Positions 1 through 7,601 of a stretch of DNA of 64,000 nucleotides are shown in pieces. Below the pieces are notes generated by a model. The model worked only from the letters and a program-made list of their open reading frames with translations. It was not told where the DNA came from and did no database searches. The stretch comes from NIOZ-UU13 sp035528395. Lineage in GTDB: Bacteria; Planctomycetota; Phycisphaerae; Sedimentisphaerales; Anaerobacaceae. A program made the translations under genes and the position numbers. Where the stretch lies: the NCBI GenBank assembly GCA_035528395.1, contig DATKYR010000264.1:1-64000 (forward strand), given 5' to 3'. Positions within the stretch are counted from its first letter, which is position 1; every line of letters begins with the position of its first letter.

Positions 1-154
1 AGCTCGTGTATGCATGCATGGAGTAATAAAAATATTACACGGCCTGGAATATCCGATTTTCTGGCCCCATGGGGCCATGCTTAGAATTGACATGATTAAA
101 GGTCACATTTATAGTAACATTCTTAGTTGAGGCAACAGGGAAGGGAAATTATAA

Positions 155-706
155 TTGACGCTGGTCATTGTTGAAAAGTACAAGTCTCGTATTCTCTTCG
201 GTCTTAGTATTACTTCTACACTAGATAAAAGCAACATAATGACTGTTGTTGAGCCAAATGCTTCATGTAATTCTGATCGTATAGACCTTTTGCATGAGGC
301 TCACAAACGTGGGTTTCGCACCTTTGTCATGTTCTGTCCACTTTTGCCCGGCATTGCTGATTCACTTGCTAAGATAAAAGAATTAATCGGTGTCGCTGTC
401 GATTGTGGCGTTGAGGAAATTTTTGTTGAAGCAGTTAATCCAAGAGGGTGTGGACTCAAACTAACGTAGGAGGCATTGAAATCCAAAGGATATCACTATG
501 AGGCTGCCCACGTTGATAGCATCCGCTACAAAGAAAACTGGTCGAGATATGCGACCCGGTTGATTAAGAATATTCAGAAGAGTGTTAGGCAGCTTTATGA
601 TATTCGGAAGCTTAGGTTCCTTTTATATCCAAGTAGACTGGAGTCTCAGGATATTGCTCGAATTAAACAGGATGATGCAGGCGTAATTTGGCTGGGCAAA
701 AGTTGA
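155..706 (+). pseudogene. Radical SAM protein fragment (SPL-like), interrupted by an in-frame TAG
   Basis: Two reading stretches in the same frame, separated only by a TAG at 467-469, together look like the C-terminal two thirds of a radical SAM protein of the spore-photoproduct-lyase-like group. The first part has the barrel-type strands 'FGLSITS', 'MTVVEPNA' and 'MFCPLLPG'. The second, starting right after the TAG, has 'RKENWSRYA' and 'RKLRFLLYPSRL', and ends 'GVIWLGKS'. A TAA at 152-154 blocks extension upstream, and no CX3CX2C iron-sulfur motif is present, so the catalytic N-terminus is missing. I read this as a decayed gene at the edge of an integrated element. The family call rests on recalled sequence pattern and is moderately sure; that the gene is broken is directly visible. 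Confidence 0.6.
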
Positions 707-741
707 TTGTAGTTTTTGCGTAGAGCCGTGAAGAAAACGAC

Positions 742-1056
742 ATGAAAAAACGCTTATTAGAAAGCAATGACGGAAAATGGCCGGAAAGGCCCAGGAGCCT
801 TCATGGATTGATGACACCTGTGGTTTTGCCTGATGGTAATGGAGGTTTTACACCTTGTCCAGAGTTGCTGACTGAGGATGAAGCGATTCGTTTTTTGAGG
901 CTTGACACTGTCAATATCAAGGATCGGGCGGCAACGCTGAAAAGATACCGTAAGGATGGTCTATTGCGGGGTGTACAAATTAGTAAGAAGATATTCTATA
1001 AACGAACCGAGTTGGAGAACCTTATAGAGCGGTTGATGGAGAAAAATCCCCGATGA
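742..1056 (+). CDS. Small helix-turn-helix protein, excisionase-like
   Basis: A 104-residue protein. Its C-terminal half (about residues 45-100, beginning 'LLTEDEAIRFL' and ending 'KRTELENLIERL') has the shape of a MerR/excisionase-type helix-turn-helix: a first helix, a recognition segment 'ATLKRYRKDGLL', a short beta-wing 'VQISKKIFY' and a closing helix. The start is the ATG at 742. It overlaps the next gene by ATGA at 1053-1056 and lies two genes upstream of a tyrosine integrase, so a role as a recombination directionality factor or element regulator fits. The fold call is from pattern; the role is inferred from position. Confidence 0.6.
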   Translation: MKKRLLESNDGKWPERPRSLHGLMTPVVLPDGNGGFTPCPELLTEDEAIRFLRLDTVNIKDRAATLKRYRKDGLLRGVQISKKIFYKRTELENLIERLMEKNPR

Positions 1057-1337
1057 TGTTTGGCTACGAAATAACCTTGTGGCAAAATTCAATTAGAGCA
1101 GGTATATTTATGGTTATGACTGCCAAAACGAAACTGTCAGGTCAGTTAAAGATGGCTATCCGCAGCTCTGGCAAGACCATCTATCGAATTGCCAAGGATT
1201 GTGAGATTGCCGAATCACATCTTCACTTCTTCCTAAAAGGTAAGAGGGGTTTAGGCATTGATAAAATTGACCGTCTGGCAGAATACCTACAGCTTGAGCT
1301 CCGAAAAAAAGCTTCAAAAAAGCCAAAAAAGACTTGA
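1053..1337 (+). CDS. XRE-like helix-turn-helix regulator
   Basis: Up to 94 residues. The likely domain covers residues 22-90: 'LKMAIRSSGKTIYRIAKDC' followed by 'ESHLHFFLKGKRGLGIDKIDRLAEYL' (quoted in pieces) matches the five-helix lambda-repressor/XRE layout, and a basic lysine-rich tail follows. The ATG at 1053 couples to the upstream gene through ATGA. An internal ATG at 1110 (MVMTAKTKL) is an alternative start that removes a poorly conserved-looking leader. With the integrase downstream and the excisionase-like gene upstream, it is probably the element's regulator. That role is inferred from context. Confidence 0.62.
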   Translation: MMFGYEITLWQNSIRAGIFMVMTAKTKLSGQLKMAIRSSGKTIYRIAKDCEIAESHLHFFLKGKRGLGIDKIDRLAEYLQLELRKKASKKPKKT

Positions 1338-1448
1338 CTTATGCTTACCTGTGAGTTAAGTATAAGTTAGTAAAATTGCGATTCCGGATTTTCTCGGAGA
1401 TTCAAAGAAATTCTGTATGAGTTAGAAAATTCTTTTAGGAGAAACAAG

Positions 1449-2645
1449 ATGATTAGGATTAGTTTAAGCAAACACAAACGAAAAGCGAAAACTGGAAAAA
1501 CTTATATGTATTGGTATTTACGCTGGTTTAGCTCTGACGGTACACAACGTGGTCACTCCATTGGTAGGGTAGATGGTTCTAACAAACTCTCAAAACGACA
1601 AGCAGAATTGTTCAGCAGCCGCAAGGAGCAAGAACTGAATGAACACCCAGGAAGATGTGATGTTTCTCGTGCACCCGTGCTATCGGAATTCTTGGAAATG
1701 TATCTGGCCTCACGGGTATCGGAACTTAGACCTCGTACACTCCTCCTGCACCGACAGACCGCAAAGTATTTATTGGCTTATTTCAAAGATGGCCTTCGCA
1801 TTGACCAAATCGTGAAGCCAGCAGCACGTGCTTTTAAAAGTGCCCTTGCCAACGGTGAGTTGAAATATGTGAGCAAGCGTCCGAAAGACTTAACGCCTCT
1901 GGGAGTCGACCTGCATATACGAAACGCCCGCACAATGTTTAACCGTGCTTTGGAGGATGTTTATATTCTTTACAATCCCTTTGAAAAGCTAAGCCACACT
2001 ATAAGGGTGAAAAAGGACTGGCAATATGTTGGTATTGAAGAATTTTACCGCCTCTTAGATGCGTGCCCAAATCGGGGCTGGCAAATACTGTTAGCTCTTT
2101 GTAGGCTGGCGGGTCTGAGGCAGGCTGAGGCACTGGGTTTGACGTGGCGAGATGTTGATTGGCAGCATAATACTTTGACTATTTGGGCACAAAAGACGGA
2201 CTATAGTAGGGTAGTTCCTGTTGTCCCTGAGTTGCTCCCATTACTCCGAGGAGTATTTGAAGCAGCACAAGAAGGGGAAACCAATGTTGTGACCGGCATA
2301 ACCGTGCAGAATCTATGGCGTGATTTTCAGGTTATCCGTAGACGTGCTGGCCTTAAATCTTACAAAAAATGGTGCCATACTCTTCGTAAAAACCGAGAAG
2401 ATGACTGGAACGAGAAATTTCCGTCTCATGTGGTTGCCGAATGGATGGGACACTCTCCAGAAGTGGCTCACAAACACTACTTGAGAGTTTACGACCGGAA
2501 TGTCGAGGCTGCTACGGCCACGCCGATAGATGATAAACTTGCACAAAAACTTGCACAAAAACCTGAAAACAAAAGAGTTGACAAAGAGGGGCAAAATCGT
2601 ATAGACTTATTACAAAAGAAGATACGAGCCTTTTTGCGGGCGTAA
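1449..2645 (+). CDS. Tyrosine recombinase / site-specific integrase
   Basis: A 398-residue phage-type integrase. The ATG follows a good ribosome site (AGGAG at about 1437-1441). The N-terminal 60 residues look like an Arm-type DNA-binding domain. A SAM-like core-binding domain follows (about 75-190), then the catalytic domain. Visible catalytic residues are R223 in 'AGLRQAEALGL', H310 and R313 in 'CHTLRKN', H335 in 'WMGHS' and the nucleophile Y344 in 'HYLRV', so the enzyme looks intact. Its last codons (2636-2645) lie inside the 5' end of tRNA-Gly, the usual place for an integrase beside its attachment site. The element it moved probably lies to the left and may extend beyond the window. The genes between it and the window start are the visible remainder. 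Confidence 0.93.
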   Translation: MIRISLSKHKRKAKTGKTYMYWYLRWFSSDGTQRGHSIGRVDGSNKLSKRQAELFSSRKEQELNEHPGRCDVSRAPVLSEFLEMYLASRVSELRPRTLLLHRQTAKYLLAYFKDGLRIDQIVKPAARAFKSALANGELKYVSKRPKDLTPLGVDLHIRNARTMFNRALEDVYILYNPFEKLSHTIRVKKDWQYVGIEEFYRLLDACPNRGWQILLALCRLAGLRQAEALGLTWRDVDWQHNTLTIWAQKTDYSRVVPVVPELLPLLRGVFEAAQEGETNVVTGITVQNLWRDFQVIRRRAGLKSYKKWCHTLRKNREDDWNEKFPSHVVAEWMGHSPEVAHKHYLRVYDRNVEAATATPIDDKLAQKLAQKPENKRVDKEGQNRIDLLQKKIRAFLRA

Positions 2646-2721
2646 TTCAGTGGTAGAATGTCAGCTTCCCAAGCTGGACGTCGAGGGTTCGAATCCCTTC
2701 GCCCGCTTTTTTCGTATCTTC
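2618..2721. repeat. 10-bp inverted repeat enclosing tRNA-Gly
   Basis: GAAGATACGA at 2618-2627 is exactly complementary to TCGTATCTTC at 2712-2721. Together with the acceptor stem this makes a long imperfect hairpin with the tRNA at its centre. The left arm lies in the last codons of the integrase. It may be part of the integrase's recognition site, or a processing helix of the tRNA precursor. Confidence 0.7.
2636..2707 (+). tRNA. tRNA-Gly (anticodon CCC)
   Basis: A full cloverleaf folds by eye. The acceptor stem GCGGGCG (2636-2642) pairs with CGCCCGC (2700-2706), followed by discriminator T at 2707. The D stem is ATTC/GAAT (2645-2648 with 2656-2659). The anticodon stem is 2661-2665 with 2673-2677 around the loop TTCCCAA, giving anticodon CCC (glycine). 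The T arm is 2683-2699 with loop TTCGAAT. No CCA is encoded. The first ten bases are also the last codons and stop of the integrase gene. Confidence 0.93.
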
Positions 2722-2809
2722 ATTTTTTTCAAGCTCTTATGACAAATCCAATTTTGCTTGTTTCTTTGGCTTCCGCCATTTGCGCCACAATATATTATGG
2801 TGTGGGTCA

Positions 2810-3144
2810 TTAGTGGGTCACTCGAGTTACGTTTGACGTTTGCGTAATTGCCTCCATAGCCTTGCGGACATCTTCAACAAATTTGGGATGAATCCTCAGA
2901 TAATATTGTCGTTTGGTGTGAATATCACTGTGCCCCGCCAACTCCTGAACAACGTGCATGGGCAATACTTCCGCCATATTCGTGCAGCAACTTTTCCGCA
3001 TATCCTGCAAACTAAACTCCGGCAGATTTGTTGTACCGCAAATAGCTTGAAAATCTCACCAGACTTTATGCTTCTTGAGGCGACCACCTCGAGCGGGACC
3101 TTTTCAGTTCACAAACACATACATCTGACCTTCCTCAGCCGCTC
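2810..3144 (-). pseudogene. Tyrosine recombinase remnant (C-terminal catalytic part)
   Basis: On the minus strand, one frame reads from about 3144 to 2810 as the C-terminal part of a second integrase. It contains 'RGGRLKKHKVW', 'NLPEFSLQDMRKSC', 'VVQELAGHSDI' and 'QYYLRIHPKFVEDVRK', which correspond to the (H/Q)xxR, GHS and nucleophile-Tyr motifs. The frame has TGA stops near 3110 and near 3061; the latter falls where relatives have tryptophan. Further upstream the frame is lost. It faces the intact integrase across the tRNA. I read it as the leftover of an earlier element at the same tRNA. The truncation and stops are directly visible. Confidence 0.8.
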
Positions 3145-3331
3145 TTAAACATTTTCAATGACAGTCGCGTCCTCACCGCCTGATTCTTGTTGGTTCTGTA
3201 GTTCGGATAGTGTATAATCATATAGCTACCTTGCCGGTTGTCTGGCAGGCAGAATGAGAGCATGACCGCTCAATGGCGAGTCGCCGCTAAATAAGAAAGG
3301 TGTATTTTGCCATAGGTGAAGGAGGCGAGAC

Positions 3332-4084
3332 ATGGTTCAGCGAAATGGTTTCACGCTCATCGAGCTGTTGGTCGTTATAGCGATCATTGCCATTCTCATG
3401 GCGATATTGATACCTACACTACATAGAGCCAGAGAGCAGGGACAGCGTGCCACGTGCTTGAGCAATGTCAAGCAGCTGACCCTTGCGTGGTTATTGTATG
3501 CGTATGAAAATGAGGATAAGATCGTCAACGGAAGCACCTTCTTCTCACGGCCGGGCGAGCCGGCCTGGATTGGCGCGCGTTGGCAGGTTGAAGGGACTGC
3601 TGAAGAGCTGCGCGAACACCTAAAAGACGGAATCCTCTACAAATACTGTGAGGAAGTAGATATTTTCAAATGTCCCACGGGGATTCGTGGAGAAGTGCTG
3701 ACATACGCGATCGTTGATGCGATGAATGGCGCGACGAGCATACCGGGAACCAAGGACTTGATGATCAAGCGGTTAAGTCAGATTCGCAGGCCGGGTGAGC
3801 GGTTCGTATTTATCGATGAAGGCAGGATATCGCCCGACAGTTGGACCGTGTTCTACGACCAGGAAAGCTGGTGGGACCAGCCGATGGTTCGGCACGGGGA
3901 CGGTACGAATTTCTCATTCGCCGACGGACATAGCGACTACTGGAAATGGAAAGACCCACGCACAGTACATCTTGCTAAAATGACAAATCCTCAGGCAAGC
4001 GATAGTGTACAACTGGGGAACCCGGATTTGCACGCGGTCCAGAAAGCAGCCTGGGGGAAGCTCGGCTACGAACCCAGCGATTAA
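3332..4084 (+). CDS. Pseudopilin-like protein with prepilin cleavage/methylation motif and H-X9-DG end motif
   Basis: A 250-residue protein. The N-terminus 'NGFTLIELLVVIAIIAILMA' is a textbook type IV prepilin/pseudopilin signal: Gly before Phe+1, Glu at +5, then one hydrophobic helix. The rest is a soluble domain rich in planctomycete pseudopilin features: 'CLSNVKQLTLAWLLYA' after the helix, 'FKCPTG', and the H-X9-DG motif 'RHGDGTNFSFADGH' near residue 190. A strong ribosome site (GAAGGAGG, about 3317-3324) fixes the ATG at 3332. Such proteins are numerous in planctomycetes and are thought to be processed by prepilin peptidase and exported by a type II-like system; the individual role is unknown. 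It stands alone here with no secretion genes nearby. Confidence 0.88.
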   Translation: MVQRNGFTLIELLVVIAIIAILMAILIPTLHRAREQGQRATCLSNVKQLTLAWLLYAYENEDKIVNGSTFFSRPGEPAWIGARWQVEGTAEELREHLKDGILYKYCEEVDIFKCPTGIRGEVLTYAIVDAMNGATSIPGTKDLMIKRLSQIRRPGERFVFIDEGRISPDSWTVFYDQESWWDQPMVRHGDGTNFSFADGHSDYWKWKDPRTVHLAKMTNPQASDSVQLGNPDLHAVQKAAWGKLGYEPSD

Positions 4085-4409
4085 GTTGATTACTCGTATG
4101 ATCCTTACTATCCCGCCCTTACTTGTTTCTTGACACGGGATTATCTATTACGGCTGGGTGGACTTTGTGCTGTATAGTAGATTCAATGTCCTTTGGTTGC
4201 TTCAAATAAGTTACATGTATCCAGGCGGTCTTTCAGTCTGCTATATGTGCATAGTGCTCTGTCGCAGGTTTAAGTCTTGTTGCCCCGAGTTTCTATGTTG
4301 CTGGAAAACAAAGGGGCCTATACCAAATCACACAGTACAGGCCCCGAATTAATACGAATCTGCTATATCAACCACCATACAGTTCTAATTGCCAATTACA
4401 TCACACGGC
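4085..4409. other. Intergenic region with one inverted repeat
   Basis: No gene is supported here. GGGGCCT at 4313-4319 and AGGCCCC at 4339-4345 can form a 7-bp stem with a 19-base loop between the converging pseudopilin and LamG genes. It could be a weak bidirectional terminator but has no clear T-tract. Confidence 0.4.
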
Positions 4410-6683
4410 TTAGGGCGCCGGAGGATACAGACGAATATCGTCAAAGTACATCGTACCTGAACCACCGGCTACCGGATTGTTCCTGTTACCAAGGCCAAGG
4501 GAAATCGTATTGACATTGGCAAGGTTCACGCCCTGGTCTGCAAACGCCTGCAGGTCGATAGTCCACTCCGTCCAGGTAGTTATCTGTGCTGCATTCGGAT
4601 TATCGTGATTGACCAACGCGCTGCCATTGAGAGCAACATACAAAGTCTCAGCAGCGTTAGCCGAATCGCCTCTTAACCAAATCGTCAGCGTGGTGACACC
4701 TTTCTCGGTCCAGTCACGCGGGTAAGTCAACGTCAAAGTTGCCTCAGAGTAACCAACACTGTTGTCGTAGTAAATTGGCAGCGACTGGTTGCCTCCGTGA
4801 ACGATAGTTTGCTCGGCAAATGGAGGATTATCATAACCGACTAAAGAACCGTTTGCCGGGTCGTCGTATCCGTCCAACCATGCATTAAATATCCTGTTGC
4901 TATCGGCCTCGGCGGGGTCAAGGTCATTGTAAGATTCAAAATCGTCCACGATAAGGAAGTTAGCGGTCGTGAAGCTCCAGAGGATGCCTGTCCACGGACT
5001 GTCTGGGTTGGTGTTATTGGCCTCATCAATACGCCAGTAGTAGGTGGTATCCCACTCAAGCTTTCCGGGATCATAGCTCTCAGCACCAAGGTCCCCGGTG
5101 CCTTTATACTCCGGCGAACCGGTATCGGCATTGCGTACCGCATCTTTATCTGTGCCGAAATAGACCTCATGCGAAGCGGCATAGACTCCCGGCGACCAGC
5201 TAATAATCTGTGTCTGCTTTACATCCACAGCGCCATTAGACGGGTTCGGGTTCCCGACTGCGCCCTCAGTAGTAAAGCTCCAGACGTCGCCTTTATACGT
5301 CTCGACGGCATCGAACTCATCGACACGCCAGTAGTAAGTCTGAGCCAATTTAAATGTGTTGGGAGTATAGGTCGTAGCTCCCTGAGGAAGTCCCCCAGCG
5401 GCATTGTTGACATCGTCAAAATTGTCACCGAAGTACACGGCGCAGCGTAGCCGCAACCAAAAGTTCGTCTAAACAAAATGTTCTATAACCTATTGTAATT
5501 ACAGATGATACAATCGCTTAAAACAAAAAACACGCATAAAAAACAAGAAGTTGAAGGATTGTATTACGTAGTTCAATACAGCACCGAAACCTGCCGTCCA
5601 GCTAAGAGTTACATCCAGGTCTACCAACTCGGCACTATTAGCAGGGTTTGGTGCATAGGCGGTCTTAGGTGGAATCGAAAAGCTCCAGACATCGCTTTTC
5701 CACGGACTATTCGGCTCGGTGTCATTGACCTCATCGATTCGCCAGTAGTAAGTCGTACCGGGGACAAGACCATCCGGATAAGGAAATCCGGGAAAGCCAA
5801 CAACAAAAAACGTCGAGGTCTGGTTGCCCTGGAACGTGCTCTCTGCGCTGTCACTCACATCGTCGAAATTATCGCCGATATACACATCGTGCGAGACGGC
5901 AAGATCTCCCGGGCTCCAGTTCATGCTCACCCAGGTATCCTCAAGGTAGGCACCATCTTTCGGTACGGGGCCAAAGGCATACGGCCACGGCTCACCTGTC
6001 ATGGCGCCCAGAATCTCGGCTTCAGACAGAGCATGATCGTACAGACGGAAGTCGTCGATCAGACCCGTGTATGGGTTCACACCGTTGTCGCCGGCACCAA
6101 TGAAGAACCGATCCACTCCCACAATGGCCTGTGTAAAGCCGGTGCCGCTATACCAAAGCACGCCGTCAAGGTAGATCTCCTTGTCACCGGTATCCGCATT
6201 CTTTAAGAACGTCCAGTGACGCCACTGCCCCTTGTACTCGTTCTCCGCGGCCGCCTTGTTGATTCTCTCCCAGCCCGACGTTGTGTCAAAATAGACGCTT
6301 CCGTCCCAGGGGATATGACACCCTACCAGCCGCCCCGCCGCGTCCCCAGCGTAGAAGCCCCAGTTGTTACCTATCGTATCGCTCCCAAAGGCCCAAAAAG
6401 CAATGGTGAACTGCGTACTTATCGACGACCACGGATCCGGTCCAACACTAACGTACCCACCGCCCTCGAACCTCAGGGCCATGCCGTTCATGCCCCCCTC
6501 CCCTCCCATCGCCCCGGCATTCTCCAGGGTGCCGTCATTGCCGTTGCCACTGAAGTCATAGGCCGTCGTTCCGGAGCCCTCATCAAACTTCCACCAGCCG
6601 ACGAGTTCTGCCCTGGCTGTGCCTGTCAGAGCCACACTCAAGACAAAAACAAAAGAAACCAGATAAATCAATTTTTTAGACAT
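4410..6683 (-). pseudogene. LamG-domain secreted protein, interrupted by a ~138-bp insertion
   Basis: Transcribed leftward from an ATG at 6683 with a good ribosome site (GGAGG at about 6690). It starts with a signal peptide ending 'ARAELVGWW'. A LamG/concanavalin-like domain follows (about residues 27-235: 'WWKFDEGSGTTAYD', 'GLIDDFRLYDHALSEAEI'). Then come several repeats of a planctomycete module ('SWSPG...HDVYIGDNFDDV...TYYWRIDE...WSF'). At residue ~366 the third repeat stops after 'SWTAGFGA'. Stops at 5499, 5490 and 5469 follow, and the module resumes in the same frame with 'VYFGDNFDDV' at about 5441. The downstream part holds two more modules and a C-terminal carbohydrate-binding-like domain ending 'MYFDDIRLYPP'. 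The two halves clearly form one gene. Whether the halves are still expressed separately is unknown. Confidence 0.82.
5442..5579. mobile_element. Small (~138 bp) AT-rich insertion within the LamG gene
   Basis: This segment separates 'GFGA' from 'VYFG' of one repeat module; boundaries are good to about 12 bp. It is AT-rich compared with the flanking coding DNA, has stops in all three forward-gene codon positions it would be read in, and includes a short inverted repeat (GTATT...AATAC, about 5561-5579). No transposase could fit. Its length is a multiple of three, so the coding frame is unchanged on both sides. It may be a miniature mobile element; no second copy was seen in the window. Confidence 0.4.
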
Positions 6684-7082
6684 AATAATCCTCCTTTAAA
6701 AATATGGGTTGTTAATTGAGATGCAAAAACACTCACTTGCGAAACACAAAATTCTTGCCGCAATTATGTGCCTCGCATGATACATAATAACTCCTCCTCT
6801 ATTCGTAAAATTACAAGAATTATGCCCACAGGAAGACCAGAAACCACAGATGCCCGACTGCACGAGCACAAGCTTCACTAATAATTTATACCAAATCAGC
6901 CACTTTCCCGTCAAGGAAAATCCCAGCAATCAAGGGCATGATATGCTCGAATGGCTTCACAGCAATCATTAGCTCTATTGATTATGAAGACATATCTTTC
7001 AGGAATTCTCAGACTGGTCTTACCAGCCAATCAGACCCAGTGAGCAGGATTGGCTCACATACGACCGATCTACAGCTTACCG

Positions 7083-7175
7083 GCTCGTTATCTGCCAATT
7101 CGACAAATGTTCATTTCATAACTTATTTGGGATCGGTGAGTTATAGAAAACATATAATTTGTAAACATTTTCAAT
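7083..7175 (+). repeat. Dispersed ~95-bp intergenic repeat, copy A
   Basis: Begins GCTCGTTATCTGCCAATTC and ends TTTGTAAACATTTTCAAT. It aligns along its whole length with 54248-54343, with a few small indels. The flank that follows (ACCTATTCACTT..ATTTCAT) matches a shorter copy at 52213-52260. Confidence 0.8.
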
Positions 7176-7545
7176 AACCTATTCACTTGAATTTCATATC
7201 AGCGTCGCCTTGTCCACGAAGGCGGCTGAGAATGGTATCAGCTCTGTATATAAAGCCCATGCTTCCGGGGCGAAAAACAAAGAACAGATGAGACTGGCAG
7301 ACCGCTTTTTCGGCCAGAAACAAGGATCGTGCGAATGGCGAACTATTTGTTCGGGAGTCTCTAACCTTCTCTTTACTTTGCTGCTTTTTATCGATGTTAA
7401 AGCCAAGCAGTGACCGGGAGATGGCGAAAGACCTCCTGTTTCTGGGAGGCTTTCCGAGAGTTGGCAATTGTGCGTAAATGATTGTAAATAAACAAGAACA
7501 GAATTTTCGTTAGGCACAACTATCGTTTTTTATCCATTAATATGC

Positions 7546-7551
7546 TATAAT
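7546..7551 (+). promoter_or_regulatory. Possible -10 box of the CotH gene
   Basis: A perfect TATAAT lies about 50 bases before the ATG at 7602, in a very AT-rich stretch. No good -35 hexamer is found 17 bases upstream, so the promoter call is tentative. Confidence 0.35.
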
Positions 7552-7601
7552 AGTAGTATCTATTTGGGGGAAATGAGAAAGAAGGGTAAATAAGAATCAT
7601 A

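Larger units (their letters stand above)
6684..7601. other. Long intergenic region
   Basis: About 0.9 kb between divergently transcribed LamG and CotH genes. I see no convincing gene. It holds one copy of a dispersed ~93-bp repeat (7083-7175), a GC-containing hairpin (CCTCC...GGAGG near 7430-7450) and a TATAAT box at 7546-7551. Confidence 0.5.

Noticed and set aside
4158..4513. Short open frames after the pseudopilin gene
   Set aside because: Cysteine- and tyrosine-rich nonsense-like translations overlapping each other and the end of the LamG gene, with no start signals.
5442..5579. Integron attC site
   Set aside because: GTCTAAAC and CTATAAC resemble attC boxes but do not meet the paired core-site consensus, and no integron integrase is present.
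7400..7455. Riboswitch-like stem-loop before the CotH gene
   Set aside because: There is a CCTCC/GGAGG stem, but the conserved core of no riboswitch class I know could be matched, including c-di-GMP types.
7183..7517. Overlapping short open frames on both strands before the CotH gene
   Set aside because: None has a ribosome site or recognisable residues; the overlap on both strands suggests noncoding DNA.
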